From Neobacillus sp. SuZ13 (lineage in GTDB: Bacteria > Bacillota > Bacilli > Bacillales > Cytobacillaceae): a DNA stretch of 64,000 nucleotides. Positions 8,800 to 16,539 of the stretch are shown piece by piece. Position 1 is the first letter of the stretch. Each line of letters starts with the position of its first letter. Location: contig NZ_CP126107.1 in the NCBI RefSeq assembly GCF_030123365.1, positions 3,271,501 to 3,335,500 of the forward strand, read 5' to 3'. The notes below the pieces were generated by a model that made no database searches, was not told the DNA's origin, and saw only the letters and a program-made list of their open reading frames with translations. The position numbers and the translations under genes were made by a program.

Positions 8800-9075
8800 G
8801 GATCAACAGGCATTAGAGGACTTGTATGGTTACCGTTGGTCTGATTTTTTTTGGCTTAACGGGCATCATAGAACTTGTATGGTTACCGTTGGTCTGATTT
8901 TTTTGGCTCAACGGGCATCATAGGACTTGTATGGTTACCTTGGGTCTGATTTTTTTGGCTCAACGGGCATCATAGGACTTGTATGGTTACCGTCGGTCTT
9001 GTTTTTTTTGCTCAACGGGCATCATAGGTCTTCTATAGTTACTGTTGACGAATTCTTCCGCATAACTGGCATCTA
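8800..9075. repeat. Tandem repeat, about 52 bp x 5 plus a partial copy
   Basis: Units starting near 8800, 8853, 8905, 8957 and 9010 share GGCTCAACGGGCATCATAGG, then ACTTGTATGGTTACCGTTGG and TCTGATTTTTTT; a decayed sixth copy begins near 9060. Copies differ at a few bases and nothing unique lies between them. No reading frame runs through. Each unit ends in a T run, so the units could be weak terminators, but no clear stem was found. Confidence 0.85.
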
Positions 9076-9090
9076 GAATGAACCTTTAAT

Positions 9091-9615
9091 CTAAACCTCG
9101 ATTTGTTGACTTTCTTGTGATGGCACATCCTCTTCTTCCCAACCTTTACATACATCAACCCAGTCTTTTGCAAAAGAATAGGTTAATAACTCATCTTTTG
9201 TTAATTCAATCGCAGAATTGGTACTTCCACAAGCTGGGTAGAGTGTTTCGAAGCGCTGCATAGAGACATCCAAGTACACATCAAGTTCATTATTCAACCC
9301 AAACGGACATACACCGCCAATGGCATGTCCTGTTTGTTCGAGTACTTCATCCGGGGAGAGCATTCGTGCTTTGAAACCGAATTGCTGCCGGAACTTCTTA
9401 TTATCGATTTTTGCATCCCCTGCCGCAACAATTAAAATAGCCTTATCCTCACTTCCCCTAAATGATAAGGTTTTAGCAATCCGAGCTGGAGCCACTCCAA
9501 TTGTCTCAGCGGCTTGCTCTACGGTTGCGCTGGAGGTTTCAAATTCCATTACATCATTTTCACGATCCCATTGTTTAAAATGGGCCTTTACACTTTCCAA
9601 TGACATCTTATTCAT
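9091..9615 (-). CDS. YbaK/EbsC-type aminoacyl-tRNA deacylase
   Basis: A 174-residue free-standing editing domain related to the prolyl-tRNA synthetase INS domain; such proteins clear mischarged tRNA. Family blocks are RIAKTLSFRGSEDKAILIVA, GDAKIDNKKFRQQFGFKAR and GHAIGGVCPFGLNNELDVYL, with the conserved basic residue in KTLSF and the glycine-rich loop. The last 15 residues are acidic and variable. AGGAAGGATGAATAAG supports the start. The exact tRNA substrate (Pro, Ala or Cys type) cannot be decided. Confidence 0.9.
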   Translation of the reverse strand: MNKMSLESVKAHFKQWDRENDVMEFETSSATVEQAAETIGVAPARIAKTLSFRGSEDKAILIVAAGDAKIDNKKFRQQFGFKARMLSPDEVLEQTGHAIGGVCPFGLNNELDVYLDVSMQRFETLYPACGSTNSAIELTKDELLTYSFAKDWVDVCKGWEEEDVPSQESQQIEV

Positions 9616-9918
9616 CCTTCCTCGGTTGGTAATATTATGAATAATATCATACTTTAAAGGAATAAAGCGAACAAACGACTTTATCGGCTAGATTTATCTC
9701 TAATAGTTCCCTTCGACTTCATTTTTGGGAGGTCACGGATAGTTTAGGACAAACAATGAGTGAATTTCCGCTAATTGCCTGTGTTGTTATCACACACCTG
9801 CATTAGGGGACATGTCATATGATATATAAGCCTTTGAATTTTCAATCACTTCTATCTTATAGGACAGTATTAAGGTGCAGATGCTTATTTTCAAAAAAGG
9901 AACTTCAGGAGGGACATT

Positions 9919-11298
9919 TTGAAGACATTATTATTGGAGAACATTTTAACTGCAATGAACATTCAGCCTCATGAAAAGCAAAAAGGGATACGGATTGAGA
10001 CGGTCACTGATGACAGATCTGAAATTAGCAGTCATACATTATATTTTCGTTTTAACAATAGTGAGGTGCCTGTTGAAAGGATAAAGAAATACAAAAATGT
10101 ATTCATCGTTACAGATACATCATTTTCAAACATGGAAAGTTTACATCCTATGCAAATCATTATGGTTAAAAATCTCAAAGATAGTTTCTTTAAATTCACC
10201 TCGTATTACAGGCACCTGTTTAACATTCCTGTGGTTGCCATTACAGGTACATGTGGAAAGTCTACTACGAAGGAAATGCTAAAACACATATTAGAGGATA
10301 CACACAATGTCCAGGCAACCATATCCAGCAAAAATGCCGATTATTACAACCTTTCTTATTTATTGGGAATTGAAGAAGATACGGATGTGGCAGTGTTTGA
10401 AACAGCTGTATCTAAAAAAGGGGATATGACGGAGTCCTGTAAGTATTTTTACCCGACAATTGGGATATTGACAATGATAGATGTGGATCATACGGATAAA
10501 ATTCGATCATTTGATCGTTATCTAGCAGAAAAGGCAAAAATCATGCAAGGGATGAACAATGAAGGAATTCTCATCCTAAACTCGGACGACCCCTATCTCT
10601 CCTCGATCGATACATCCAAGTTTAAAGGAGAGATTATTACATTCGGAAAAAACAAGAATGCTATTTTTAGGATTAAGAGATATCAATATACTTCTTCCGG
10701 TATGAATTTTTGGATGGAATATATGCAAAGTGAATACAGAGGATATATTCCGGGTCTTGGTGAGCATAGTGTATATAATTCAGTTGCTGCAGTAGCAGCC
10801 GCTGCTATGTTAGGAGTCGATATTCAGTATTCTTTAAATAGATTATCTTCTTATCCACACATGAGATCCCATTTTCAAGTAATGGAAGGACGAAATCAAA
10901 TTACGTTGGTGGATGATACCTGGAAGTCAAATCCCGCTTCCTTGAGGAAAGGCTTAGAAACATTAAGCAGAATAGCATTGCCATCCCAAAGAAAAATTGC
11001 TGTTCTGGGAAGAATGGCAGCACTGGGAAAATATGCAGATGAGGAATACGAAAAGGCAGGACATTTAATCGCTTCTTCGGGAGTCGATATTCTCATCACC
11101 AAAGGGTTTATTGCAAAGGATTTTCAAAAGCCAGCTATCGAGGCAGGAGTAAATCCGCATAATGTTTATCATTTTTCAGAACCAGATGAAATGAAGAGGT
11201 TTTTTGATTCATTTTTACGCCCAAATGACATTGTTTATTTCAAAACGGGCGGGAATGACTCAGATTTCGATGATGTCATCGAGTATTTAAGAAGCTAA
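9919..11298 (+). CDS. Mur ligase family protein, MurF-like
   Basis: A 459-residue ATP-dependent amide ligase related to MurF. An N-terminal domain of about 105 residues precedes the central ATPase with P-loop TGTCGKSTTKEM (Ser where most Mur ligases have Thr), then HTDKIRSFDRYLAEKAKI and the C-terminal domain with VDDTWKSNPASLRKGLETL, corresponding to the MurF DD-x-x-x-NPxS block. TTG start with AGGAGGG seven bases upstream. It is far from the normal dcw cluster and convergent with two ATP-grasp genes, suggesting a side role in wall or spore peptide chemistry rather than being the housekeeping murF. Confidence 0.8.
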   Translation: MKTLLLENILTAMNIQPHEKQKGIRIETVTDDRSEISSHTLYFRFNNSEVPVERIKKYKNVFIVTDTSFSNMESLHPMQIIMVKNLKDSFFKFTSYYRHLFNIPVVAITGTCGKSTTKEMLKHILEDTHNVQATISSKNADYYNLSYLLGIEEDTDVAVFETAVSKKGDMTESCKYFYPTIGILTMIDVDHTDKIRSFDRYLAEKAKIMQGMNNEGILILNSDDPYLSSIDTSKFKGEIITFGKNKNAIFRIKRYQYTSSGMNFWMEYMQSEYRGYIPGLGEHSVYNSVAAVAAAAMLGVDIQYSLNRLSSYPHMRSHFQVMEGRNQITLVDDTWKSNPASLRKGLETLSRIALPSQRKIAVLGRMAALGKYADEEYEKAGHLIASSGVDILITKGFIAKDFQKPAIEAGVNPHNVYHFSEPDEMKRFFDSFLRPNDIVYFKTGGNDSDFDDVIEYLRS

Positions 11299-11302
11299 AA
11301 TA

Positions 11303-11376
11303 AAGGCAGCTTACCTTAATGAACGTCAACCCAATTGTTCAGGTGCAGTTCATTAGCGGCAAGCTGCTTTTTTTAG
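11303..11376 (+). terminator. Large nested terminator hairpin
   Basis: GGCAGCTT and AAGCTGC form an outer stem and TTAATGAAC/GTTCATTA an inner one, followed by TTTTTTTA. It separates the convergent Mur ligase and YheC/YheD genes. Confidence 0.8.
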
Positions 11377-11415
11377 TGATGTTAAATTTTAATGATGTTA
11401 AATGGTATTTCCAGT

Positions 11416-12444
11416 TTAATGTTTATTTGTATCGGCTAGGTATTTTGCATACAAAATTGTATTTTTGGCTACATCTAATTCAAGACTATAGATATTAGGC
11501 GGACCTGGTCTCCAATTTACTTCAAAAAGCCATAGTTTTTGGTTTGCATCCATTCCTACGTCAATTCCTAATTCATCTAATTCATTGTCATATAAACTAT
11601 CAAAATGATTTGAAAAACTGATCGCAAACTGTTCAAGATACCTTTTAATATCATACCAAGAATCACCAAATTCTTGTTTTAAAAAAATATCCAGGTAAGT
11701 ACTATAACCACCACTCCCCATATTAGAAGTTATGGTCCCTAAACGGCCAATTCTAGGGTATATAGAAGTAATCACCCATTTTCCTAATCCATTTTTTTGT
11801 ACATGCAACCGGAAATCAAAAACATGACCAGATTTTGTCTGACTTGTAATAAACTGTTGAACTACGTACTCTTGTTCTTGTACTTTATCGGTTAACCAGT
11901 CTAACAATTGTTTTTCACTAATAGATGATTCTAATCCCGCATCATTCATTTTGTAATGATTGGCTCCATCTTTTTCAATAAAAACAATGCCTCCACCTTG
12001 ATGGCCAGATAACGGTTTGATAATCACCTTTGGATAACGTTTGATCATGTCAAAAAAAATTTGAACGTTAGTTAATTCATAAAAAGGAATAAGGTAATGC
12101 TTAAAAGTATTTGCCCTTTTAATTCTGTTATAAACCGATAATTTGTCCCCAATTGAATGACTTGTAAACGGAATCCTATCATACAAATAATCAAAGATAT
12201 GATTAGTTTTCTCACTTGGAAGATAACTTGCATTATAAATAACATCAGGGAAAGGAAATTCCTTTTCAATCCATCGTCCATTTTCATAGGCTTTTCCTAA
12301 GATTTTTTGCTGTTTGATATTCACCTTCCCTAGGGTAAAGTAAAAAAAGTTTACACCCTCTGCTTTTGCTACAGCAGCATAAGCATATGCTTTCTTTACT
12401 TTAATTGGATCTCTCCGATGATGAAGCATGCCAATTAGCGTCAT
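11416..12444 (-). CDS. YheC/YheD family ATP-grasp protein
   Basis: A 342-residue ATP-grasp protein of the YheC/YheD endospore-coat-associated family. After a 110-residue N-terminal domain comes KVIIKPLSGHQGGGIVFIEK (ATP-binding Lys and glycine loop), QEQEYVVQQFI, a substrate-grasp segment FDFRLHVQKN, and the metal-binding LWLFEVNWRPGPPNIYS. ATP-grasp enzymes form amide bonds through acyl phosphates; the substrate is unknown. It is downstream of, and codirectional with, a second ATP-grasp gene 77 bases away, so the two are probably one operon. Confidence 0.85.
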   Translation of the reverse strand: MTLIGMLHHRRDPIKVKKAYAYAAVAKAEGVNFFYFTLGKVNIKQQKILGKAYENGRWIEKEFPFPDVIYNASYLPSEKTNHIFDYLYDRIPFTSHSIGDKLSVYNRIKRANTFKHYLIPFYELTNVQIFFDMIKRYPKVIIKPLSGHQGGGIVFIEKDGANHYKMNDAGLESSISEKQLLDWLTDKVQEQEYVVQQFITSQTKSGHVFDFRLHVQKNGLGKWVITSIYPRIGRLGTITSNMGSGGYSTYLDIFLKQEFGDSWYDIKRYLEQFAISFSNHFDSLYDNELDELGIDVGMDANQKLWLFEVNWRPGPPNIYSLELDVAKNTILYAKYLADTNKH

Positions 12445-12521
12445 TTCACTTCTCTACCACCTCTCCACTTCTTCTTTAGCTAAGAATTTTTGTTCAATTA
12501 TAAAATTGCCACTTGGAAATT

Positions 12522-13748
12522 TTATATTGGGTCGATGTAGAAATGCACCTGGCTTGCTGCCCGTATGGCCATTCTTTTCGCCTCAATTTTTACATTTGAA
12601 GATGTCAAGACGTATCCGCAACGATCTCCCATTGATATAGGCGGACGCACGATCTGTCCTTGTCGGGGTTTTATATACACCTCTTCTACACCGGGAAATT
12701 CAGTGGCGAGTTCTTTCCCCGTTACCCTATTTAATTTTCCTCTAGAGTCCACTGTTAAATAATGAGCGTATACATACTTACTGTGTTTTCTAGTAAGGCG
12801 TGGCTCATTTCCTAACATTAATTGAATGGTTTCCTCTACTAGATTAATTCCATATCCTACTTCAATGATACGATTCATCGCTCCACCTGAGATCCTCGGA
12901 TTTATTTCTATTAATTTCCATATACCATTTACTAAGCGCATTTCAAGGTGACAGGCACCATTTTTCATTTCAAACGCCCTTAAAATGGAACTTACTGTTT
13001 CATGAATACTCTTATACATTCTTTGATTGATATATGGTAGTAAACAATATCCTGTTACGATAAATCGTTTTGAAAAAGTAATCTCCTGTTCGATGACCGC
13101 GACGATATGAACTCTTCCATTGTGTACTAAAACTTCAATTAAATATTGAGGGCCTGTTAGATACTCTTCTAGTAAAATCTGTTCATTTTTCTTTCGTAAT
13201 TCTTGTATGGCCACCTTCAGCTGGCTCTGGTTATTAGCTAGGAGAACATCTTTTGATCCGGCAGATGCGGGAGACTTTAGAATAAGAGGTAAATAGTCCG
13301 TTGCCTGACTTATAAATAACTCTAAGGGGTAATCTGGTGTATAAAGAGCATAATAGGGAGAATTTGGGTGGCCTTTGAGAAGCTCACGAGTTAAAACTTT
13401 ATTTTCCATTTTTAAAATGGAGTCTGTAGAGACAACACTTTTACAAAATTCTTCTGCTAATACTGCTGCTAGGTGAACGTAAGAATGTACAAAACTAAAA
13501 ATGCCTTTTATTTGTTTACCTTGTTTCTGTAGTTCATTAAGGTTCTTTTTTAATTCAACCTTATTGGATAATTCCACTAAAATCATTTGATGGACTTCGG
13601 GAAATTCTGTTCTTTGCTGAATGTACTTTTGTCTATTGGTGAATAACACCGTAAAATAGCCGAGTCGCTCCGCCGCTTTTATGGCTTCTCTGCTAGATCC
13701 AGATTTATTCGTTTCAATAAATACAATAGTTCGCATAAGCTTTTTCAT
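12522..13748 (-). CDS. ATP-grasp ligase (carboxylate-amine ligase type)
   Basis: A 408-residue enzyme with an N-terminal Rossmann-like pre-grasp domain (TIVFIETNKSGSSREAIKAA), an ATP-grasp core (LPLILKSPASAGSKDVLLA, EQILLEEYLTGPQYLIEVLV) and metal ligands in GACHLEMRLVNGIWKLIEIN followed by PRISGGAMNRI. It resembles BacD/carbamoyl-phosphate-synthase-like ligases that join amino acids. The C-terminal 100 residues form a lid domain. Start 13748 is weakly supported; ATG 13736 is an alternative. With the YheC/YheD gene and the MurF-like gene it forms a compact group of three peptide-type ligases. Confidence 0.85.
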   Translation of the reverse strand: MKKLMRTIVFIETNKSGSSREAIKAAERLGYFTVLFTNRQKYIQQRTEFPEVHQMILVELSNKVELKKNLNELQKQGKQIKGIFSFVHSYVHLAAVLAEEFCKSVVSTDSILKMENKVLTRELLKGHPNSPYYALYTPDYPLELFISQATDYLPLILKSPASAGSKDVLLANNQSQLKVAIQELRKKNEQILLEEYLTGPQYLIEVLVHNGRVHIVAVIEQEITFSKRFIVTGYCLLPYINQRMYKSIHETVSSILRAFEMKNGACHLEMRLVNGIWKLIEINPRISGGAMNRIIEVGYGINLVEETIQLMLGNEPRLTRKHSKYVYAHYLTVDSRGKLNRVTGKELATEFPGVEEVYIKPRQGQIVRPPISMGDRCGYVLTSSNVKIEAKRMAIRAASQVHFYIDPI

Positions 13749-13891
13749 CCTATCTTTGAAGTTTTTTACTGAAGGATATAGCTTTACCAGTTTTATTCTT
13801 AATTATCTGATAAGTACATTTTATTATATTGTCATAGGACAAGAGTGGTCTGGACAATCGTCATAATTTTTAAGACAATTAAATAAAAAAA

Positions 13892-13947
13892 CAAAAAAAG
13901 ATGTCACAAATTTATAGGACGAATTTGTGACATCTTTTTATTTTATT
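13892..13947. terminator. Bidirectional terminator, original downstream flank of yeeI
   Basis: AAAAAGATGTCACAAATT pairs with AATTTGTGACATCTTTTT around ATAGGACG. It sits 21 bases outside the left attachment repeat, so before integration it would have followed yeeI closely; the insertion moved it 38.6 kb away. Confidence 0.88.
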
Positions 13948-13967
13948 TGACCTTTAGATCTTGATAA

Positions 13968-14038
13968 TGTACAGGTCTGCTTTAATGTTTATTCACCTAA
14001 GTCAACATTGTGATACACTTGTTGAACGTCTTCTAAGT
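13968..14038. repeat. Left attachment site (attL), copy of the yeeI 3' end
   Basis: It begins TGTACAGGTCTGCTTTAAT and matches 52536-52606 at 70 of 71 positions. It includes the last codons and stop of yeeI (on the minus strand) but no longer connects to the gene. Confidence 0.95.
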
Positions 14039-14193
14039 TAGAGTTTGAAATGTTGATATACCGAGTTTTTTAGCTCACTTTTAGTATGAAATTATTTACG
14101 TTTATTATAGTTTACAAAATGGGTTTTTACAATAGCTAATATTGTGTACATCCTACTAATATATTCTTCATTTGTTTTTTTAGAATCTTATTT

Positions 14194-14304
14194 TTAACCA
14201 GTAATGTATTTACTCTTCAACAGCCTCTTGATGAGTTTTTCAACATCCAATTTCCCTACAGAAGTAACAGTTCCCAATCCTTTAATTGTATATTTTCTTT
14301 TCAT
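14194..14304 (-). CDS. Tiny protein, last gene of the left-end operon
   Basis: A 36-residue product starting MKRKYTIKGLGTVTSVGKLD and ending in a basic helix LIKRLLKSKY. Its ATG overlaps the stop of the upstream gene (ATGA), a sign of coupled translation. It resembles the others of this operon in having a short strand segment followed by a helix. Function unknown. Confidence 0.6.
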   Translation of the reverse strand: MKRKYTIKGLGTVTSVGKLDVEKLIKRLLKSKYITG

Positions 14305-14468
14305 CGTTCTTTTTCATCTAAATCCTTCTTATATTCTCTTGTTTGGTAATACAAATCAATTATTGCTTGTGCCATGCGGTCTATATTTGGCTCTTTAGAA
14401 AAACTTACAGTGTATGGAGGCATTCTTTTACCAGTAATTTTTGAATATATGATCTTATCTTTGGCCAT
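14301..14468 (-). CDS. Tiny protein of the left-end operon, paralogous to its neighbour
   Basis: A 55-residue product (MAKDKIIYSKITGKRMPPYT...). The segment SFSKEPNIDRMAQAIIDLYY is closely similar to the neighbouring gene's LLNEPNFELMAKAFQNLYYQ. Its ATG lies inside the 3' end of the upstream gene and its stop overlaps the next ATG. A longer reading to 14558 would overlap the neighbour heavily and is rejected. Function unknown. Confidence 0.65.
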   Translation of the reverse strand: MAKDKIIYSKITGKRMPPYTVSFSKEPNIDRMAQAIIDLYYQTREYKKDLDEKER

Positions 14469-14619
14469 TGTTGTTACCATTTCCCAAAAATTTATTATTC
14501 TGATTCTGATAGTATAAATTTTGAAACGCTTTAGCCATGAGTTCAAAGTTTGGTTCATTTAAGAGGGTAACTGTACATAGAGGTCTTTCTTTATATTTAA
14601 TTGTTTTTCTATTTTTCAT
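14455..14619 (-). CDS. Tiny protein of the left-end operon, paralogous to its neighbour
   Basis: A 54-residue product starting MKNRKTIKYKERPLCTVTLL, then NEPNFELMAKAFQNLYYQ and an Asn/Gly-rich tail. It overlaps its upstream neighbour by 11 bases and its downstream neighbour by 14, so translation is probably coupled. I recall such small proteins near recombinase genes of Firmicute elements, but can assign no function. Confidence 0.65.
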   Translation of the reverse strand: MKNRKTIKYKERPLCTVTLLNEPNFELMAKAFQNLYYQNQNNKFLGNGNNNGQR

Positions 14620-14806
14620 TTAAAAGCCCCCCGAATACCTCTGTAAAGAAAATGGTAAGACTTTCTTTAGCTATTTTATTTTTGTCAGGATTCTTACTAA
14701 AACTAAAGTTAACTTTAAACGGTTGATTTGATTTGTCTGTAAGAATTACTTCTTTTTCATTTTCAGTTACTTCATTATCTCTATTGTTGAAGACAAGTTG
14801 CTTCAT
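14609..14806 (-). CDS. Small protein of the left-end operon
   Basis: A 65-residue product starting MKQLVFNNRDNEVTENEKEV. It ends with NFSFSKNPDKNKIAKESLTI and FFTEVFGGLLNEK, recalling the (S/N)K-x-PN...MAKA pattern of the two genes below it. ATG 14806 follows GTGGG; an in-frame GTG at 14815 is an alternative. Function unknown. Confidence 0.6.
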   Translation of the reverse strand: MKQLVFNNRDNEVTENEKEVILTDKSNQPFKVNFSFSKNPDKNKIAKESLTIFFTEVFGGLLNEK

Positions 14807-14817
14807 TTTTCCCACTT

Positions 14818-14955
14818 CTAATCTTCCTTAAATCCATCCTTCTTGTACTTTTCCAACAGTAATTCAACTTGTTTTTGAAGATAATCTTCAACTTTAAACT
14901 CACCTAAAAATATCTCTTTTCTAATTTTGACTTTAGTTGTTGATTTTGTTTTCAT
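14818..14955 (-). CDS. Small protein of the left-end operon
   Basis: A 45-residue product, MKTKSTTKVKIRKEIFLGEF then a helix VEDYLQKQVELLLEKYKK. GAGGCGAAG precedes the ATG and the spacing to both neighbours is about 10 bases. Function unknown. Confidence 0.6.
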   Translation of the reverse strand: MKTKSTTKVKIRKEIFLGEFKVEDYLQKQVELLLEKYKKDGFKED

Positions 14956-14965
14956 TCACTTCGCC

Positions 14966-15121
14966 TCAACCTTCCTTTATTTCTAATACGTTATATCCAT
15001 ATTTTTCATTTACATAATCCACAAACAATTCACACAACAATTCTTCTGCTTTGATTTTTAGGACTGATTCATCTACATTGATTACGGTATCTTCTGTGAC
15101 AAGGTTCTTCCTTCCTTTCAT
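14966..15121 (-). CDS. Small protein of the left-end operon
   Basis: A 51-residue acidic product, MKGRKNLVTEDTVINVDESV then LKIKAEELLCELFVDYVNEK. It starts four bases after the stop of the excisionase-like gene. Function unknown. Confidence 0.6.
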   Translation of the reverse strand: MKGRKNLVTEDTVINVDESVLKIKAEELLCELFVDYVNEKYGYNVLEIKEG

Positions 15122-15125
15122 AATA

Positions 15126-15320
15126 TCACCATCTTTTTTTGGTCTTTGAATTGCCTTTTAACCAATTTTGGAATACTTCTTCATGAACTAAGTATTTCTT
15201 ACCAATTGTCTTAACGTGAAATTCTCCACTTTTCATTAATTCATATGCATTGTTTCTTCCTAATCCCGTGATTGCCATAACGTCACGTACATCAAGCATT
15301 ACTTTTTTATCATTAGTCAC
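15126..15320 (-). CDS. Excisionase-like helix-turn-helix protein
   Basis: A 64-residue winged-helix protein of the excisionase/HTH_17 type: VMLDVRDVMAITGLGRNNAY is the helix-turn-helix, followed by ELMKSGEFHVKTIGKKYLVH with the beta-hairpin wing, then EEVFQNWLKG. Such proteins bend attachment sites to drive excision with a tyrosine integrase. Placed first in a leftward operon at the end opposite the integrase, it is the best xis candidate. A GTG start is used; AGGAGGTG lies a little far upstream. Confidence 0.8.
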   Translation of the reverse strand: MTNDKKVMLDVRDVMAITGLGRNNAYELMKSGEFHVKTIGKKYLVHEEVFQNWLKGNSKTKKRW

Positions 15321-15462
15321 ACCTATGCTTGCACCTCCTAGCCCGAATCATTATACTCAAATAAAAATAAGAATGTCAAAATTTTCAGTTAATACTAAAT
15401 AATTAGATGTAAAAACAAAAAGAGTGACCATTTCGGACACTCTCCATGCAATATTATTAACT

Positions 15463-15735
15463 TTATTTCCGTTGATTTTTAGTTTTGTACATATACCATG
15501 ATCTCATCGTTTTGTGAAGTTCATCCTTGCCCTTACTGCTAATAACTTCCACCACTTTTTCATAACTAACATTTAAATTTTTTGAAACTTCAGGAATACT
15601 ACTTGTTTTGGCATATTCTAAGATGATTTCCTGTTCTAAGTTAATTGGTTTATAGGCTTCAACTAAGTTGACATACTTTTGTAGTCTAATTATTTCTTTC
15701 CTTGCCCTGTCTAGGGTAATAAACTTACTTGCCAC
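15463..15735 (-). CDS. HTH-like small protein, paralogue 1 of 3
   Basis: A 90-residue protein with a GTG start right after GGGAGGTG. An N-terminal helical hairpin (ITLDRARKEIIRLQKYVNLV) is followed by SSIPEVSKNLNVSYEKVVEV, which reads as a helix-turn-helix, and the tail SSKGKDELHKTMRSWYM. Two close relatives lie at 24940 and 35175 in the same element, with similar upstream DNA (GCATATACTATCGGAAGATA). Function unknown; likely DNA binding. Confidence 0.72.
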   Translation of the reverse strand: MASKFITLDRARKEIIRLQKYVNLVEAYKPINLEQEIILEYAKTSSIPEVSKNLNVSYEKVVEVISSKGKDELHKTMRSWYMYKTKNQRK

Positions 15736-15839
15736 AAAGCACCTCCCAATTTTCAACACACGTTAAGCATATACTATCGGAAGATAATAGAATGGAAATA
15801 ATTATGAAAAAAGGGTGACATTTTTGCCATTCACAATAT

Positions 15840-16499
15840 TCACTTTTGTATTGATGTTAATATCCCATCCTCAAAATACAAATAATGATTATTCGGATAT
15901 ACCCACTGTTCAGACTTTCCATTTATAGTAGTTGTTGTATTAATATCTATTGGTCTACCCCACCCTTTTGTTAACACTTCTTCTTGAGTCATACCTATGT
16001 TTACAGGTTTAGGGTTTTCGGTAGCATATTTCCAGCTGCTTTTAGCCTGTTCTTCTTCATAAGTTACTGAATAATAATTAAATTTTTCTTTTGCCAAAGT
16101 ATGAAGATCATCTACTTTATCTTTTATTTTTTTAGGTACATAGTGTACATTTTCTAAATTGTTTTTTATATCCTCGTATTGTTTTTTATATATAGCTGAA
16201 GCAATTAATTCACTTTCAGTTCCCTTTACCTTTTCTTCAAGTTTATTCTCCTTGTCAAATGCAATTGCTAAAGAATGATAATCCTGTTGGACTTGATTTG
16301 TTTTTCCTTCTGTTTCTTTCAATAATGTTTCATAATCATCCTTTAATACTAAATTAATAAATTTTTGTTCTTCTTCTGTAATCTTTCTAGAATCCGTTTC
16401 TTTTTTTAATTCTTGATTTACCTTTTCTGTGGGTTCTGAGTTGGAGGAACTACATGCTGTCAATGTAAATATCAGCAGGATAACAAATATTCTTGTCAT
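15840..16499 (-). CDS. Lipoprotein with C-terminal BamE/SmpA-like domain
   Basis: A 219-residue exported protein starting MTRIFVILLIFTLTACSSSN (lipobox LTAC). A helical, charged middle is followed by a small beta domain at the C-terminus: IGMTQEEVLTKGWGRPIDIN, then EQWVYPNNHYLYFEDGILTS. That end is shared with the next gene and resembles the BamE-type fold. ATG 16499 is placed nine bases after GGATGGAG. The neighbour's 5' end of the pair lies upstream with a 40-base gap, so the two are probably co-transcribed. Confidence 0.75.
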   Translation of the reverse strand: MTRIFVILLIFTLTACSSSNSEPTEKVNQELKKETDSRKITEEEQKFINLVLKDDYETLLKETEGKTNQVQQDYHSLAIAFDKENKLEEKVKGTESELIASAIYKKQYEDIKNNLENVHYVPKKIKDKVDDLHTLAKEKFNYYSVTYEEEQAKSSWKYATENPKPVNIGMTQEEVLTKGWGRPIDINTTTTINGKSEQWVYPNNHYLYFEDGILTSIQK

Positions 16500-16539
16500 A
16501 TACATAACTCCATCCAAATTCATATTTTTCCTCTATATT

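Noticed and set aside
8800..9075. CRISPR array
   Set aside because: Units are contiguous 52-bp copies that vary along their whole length, with no unique spacers and no cas genes.
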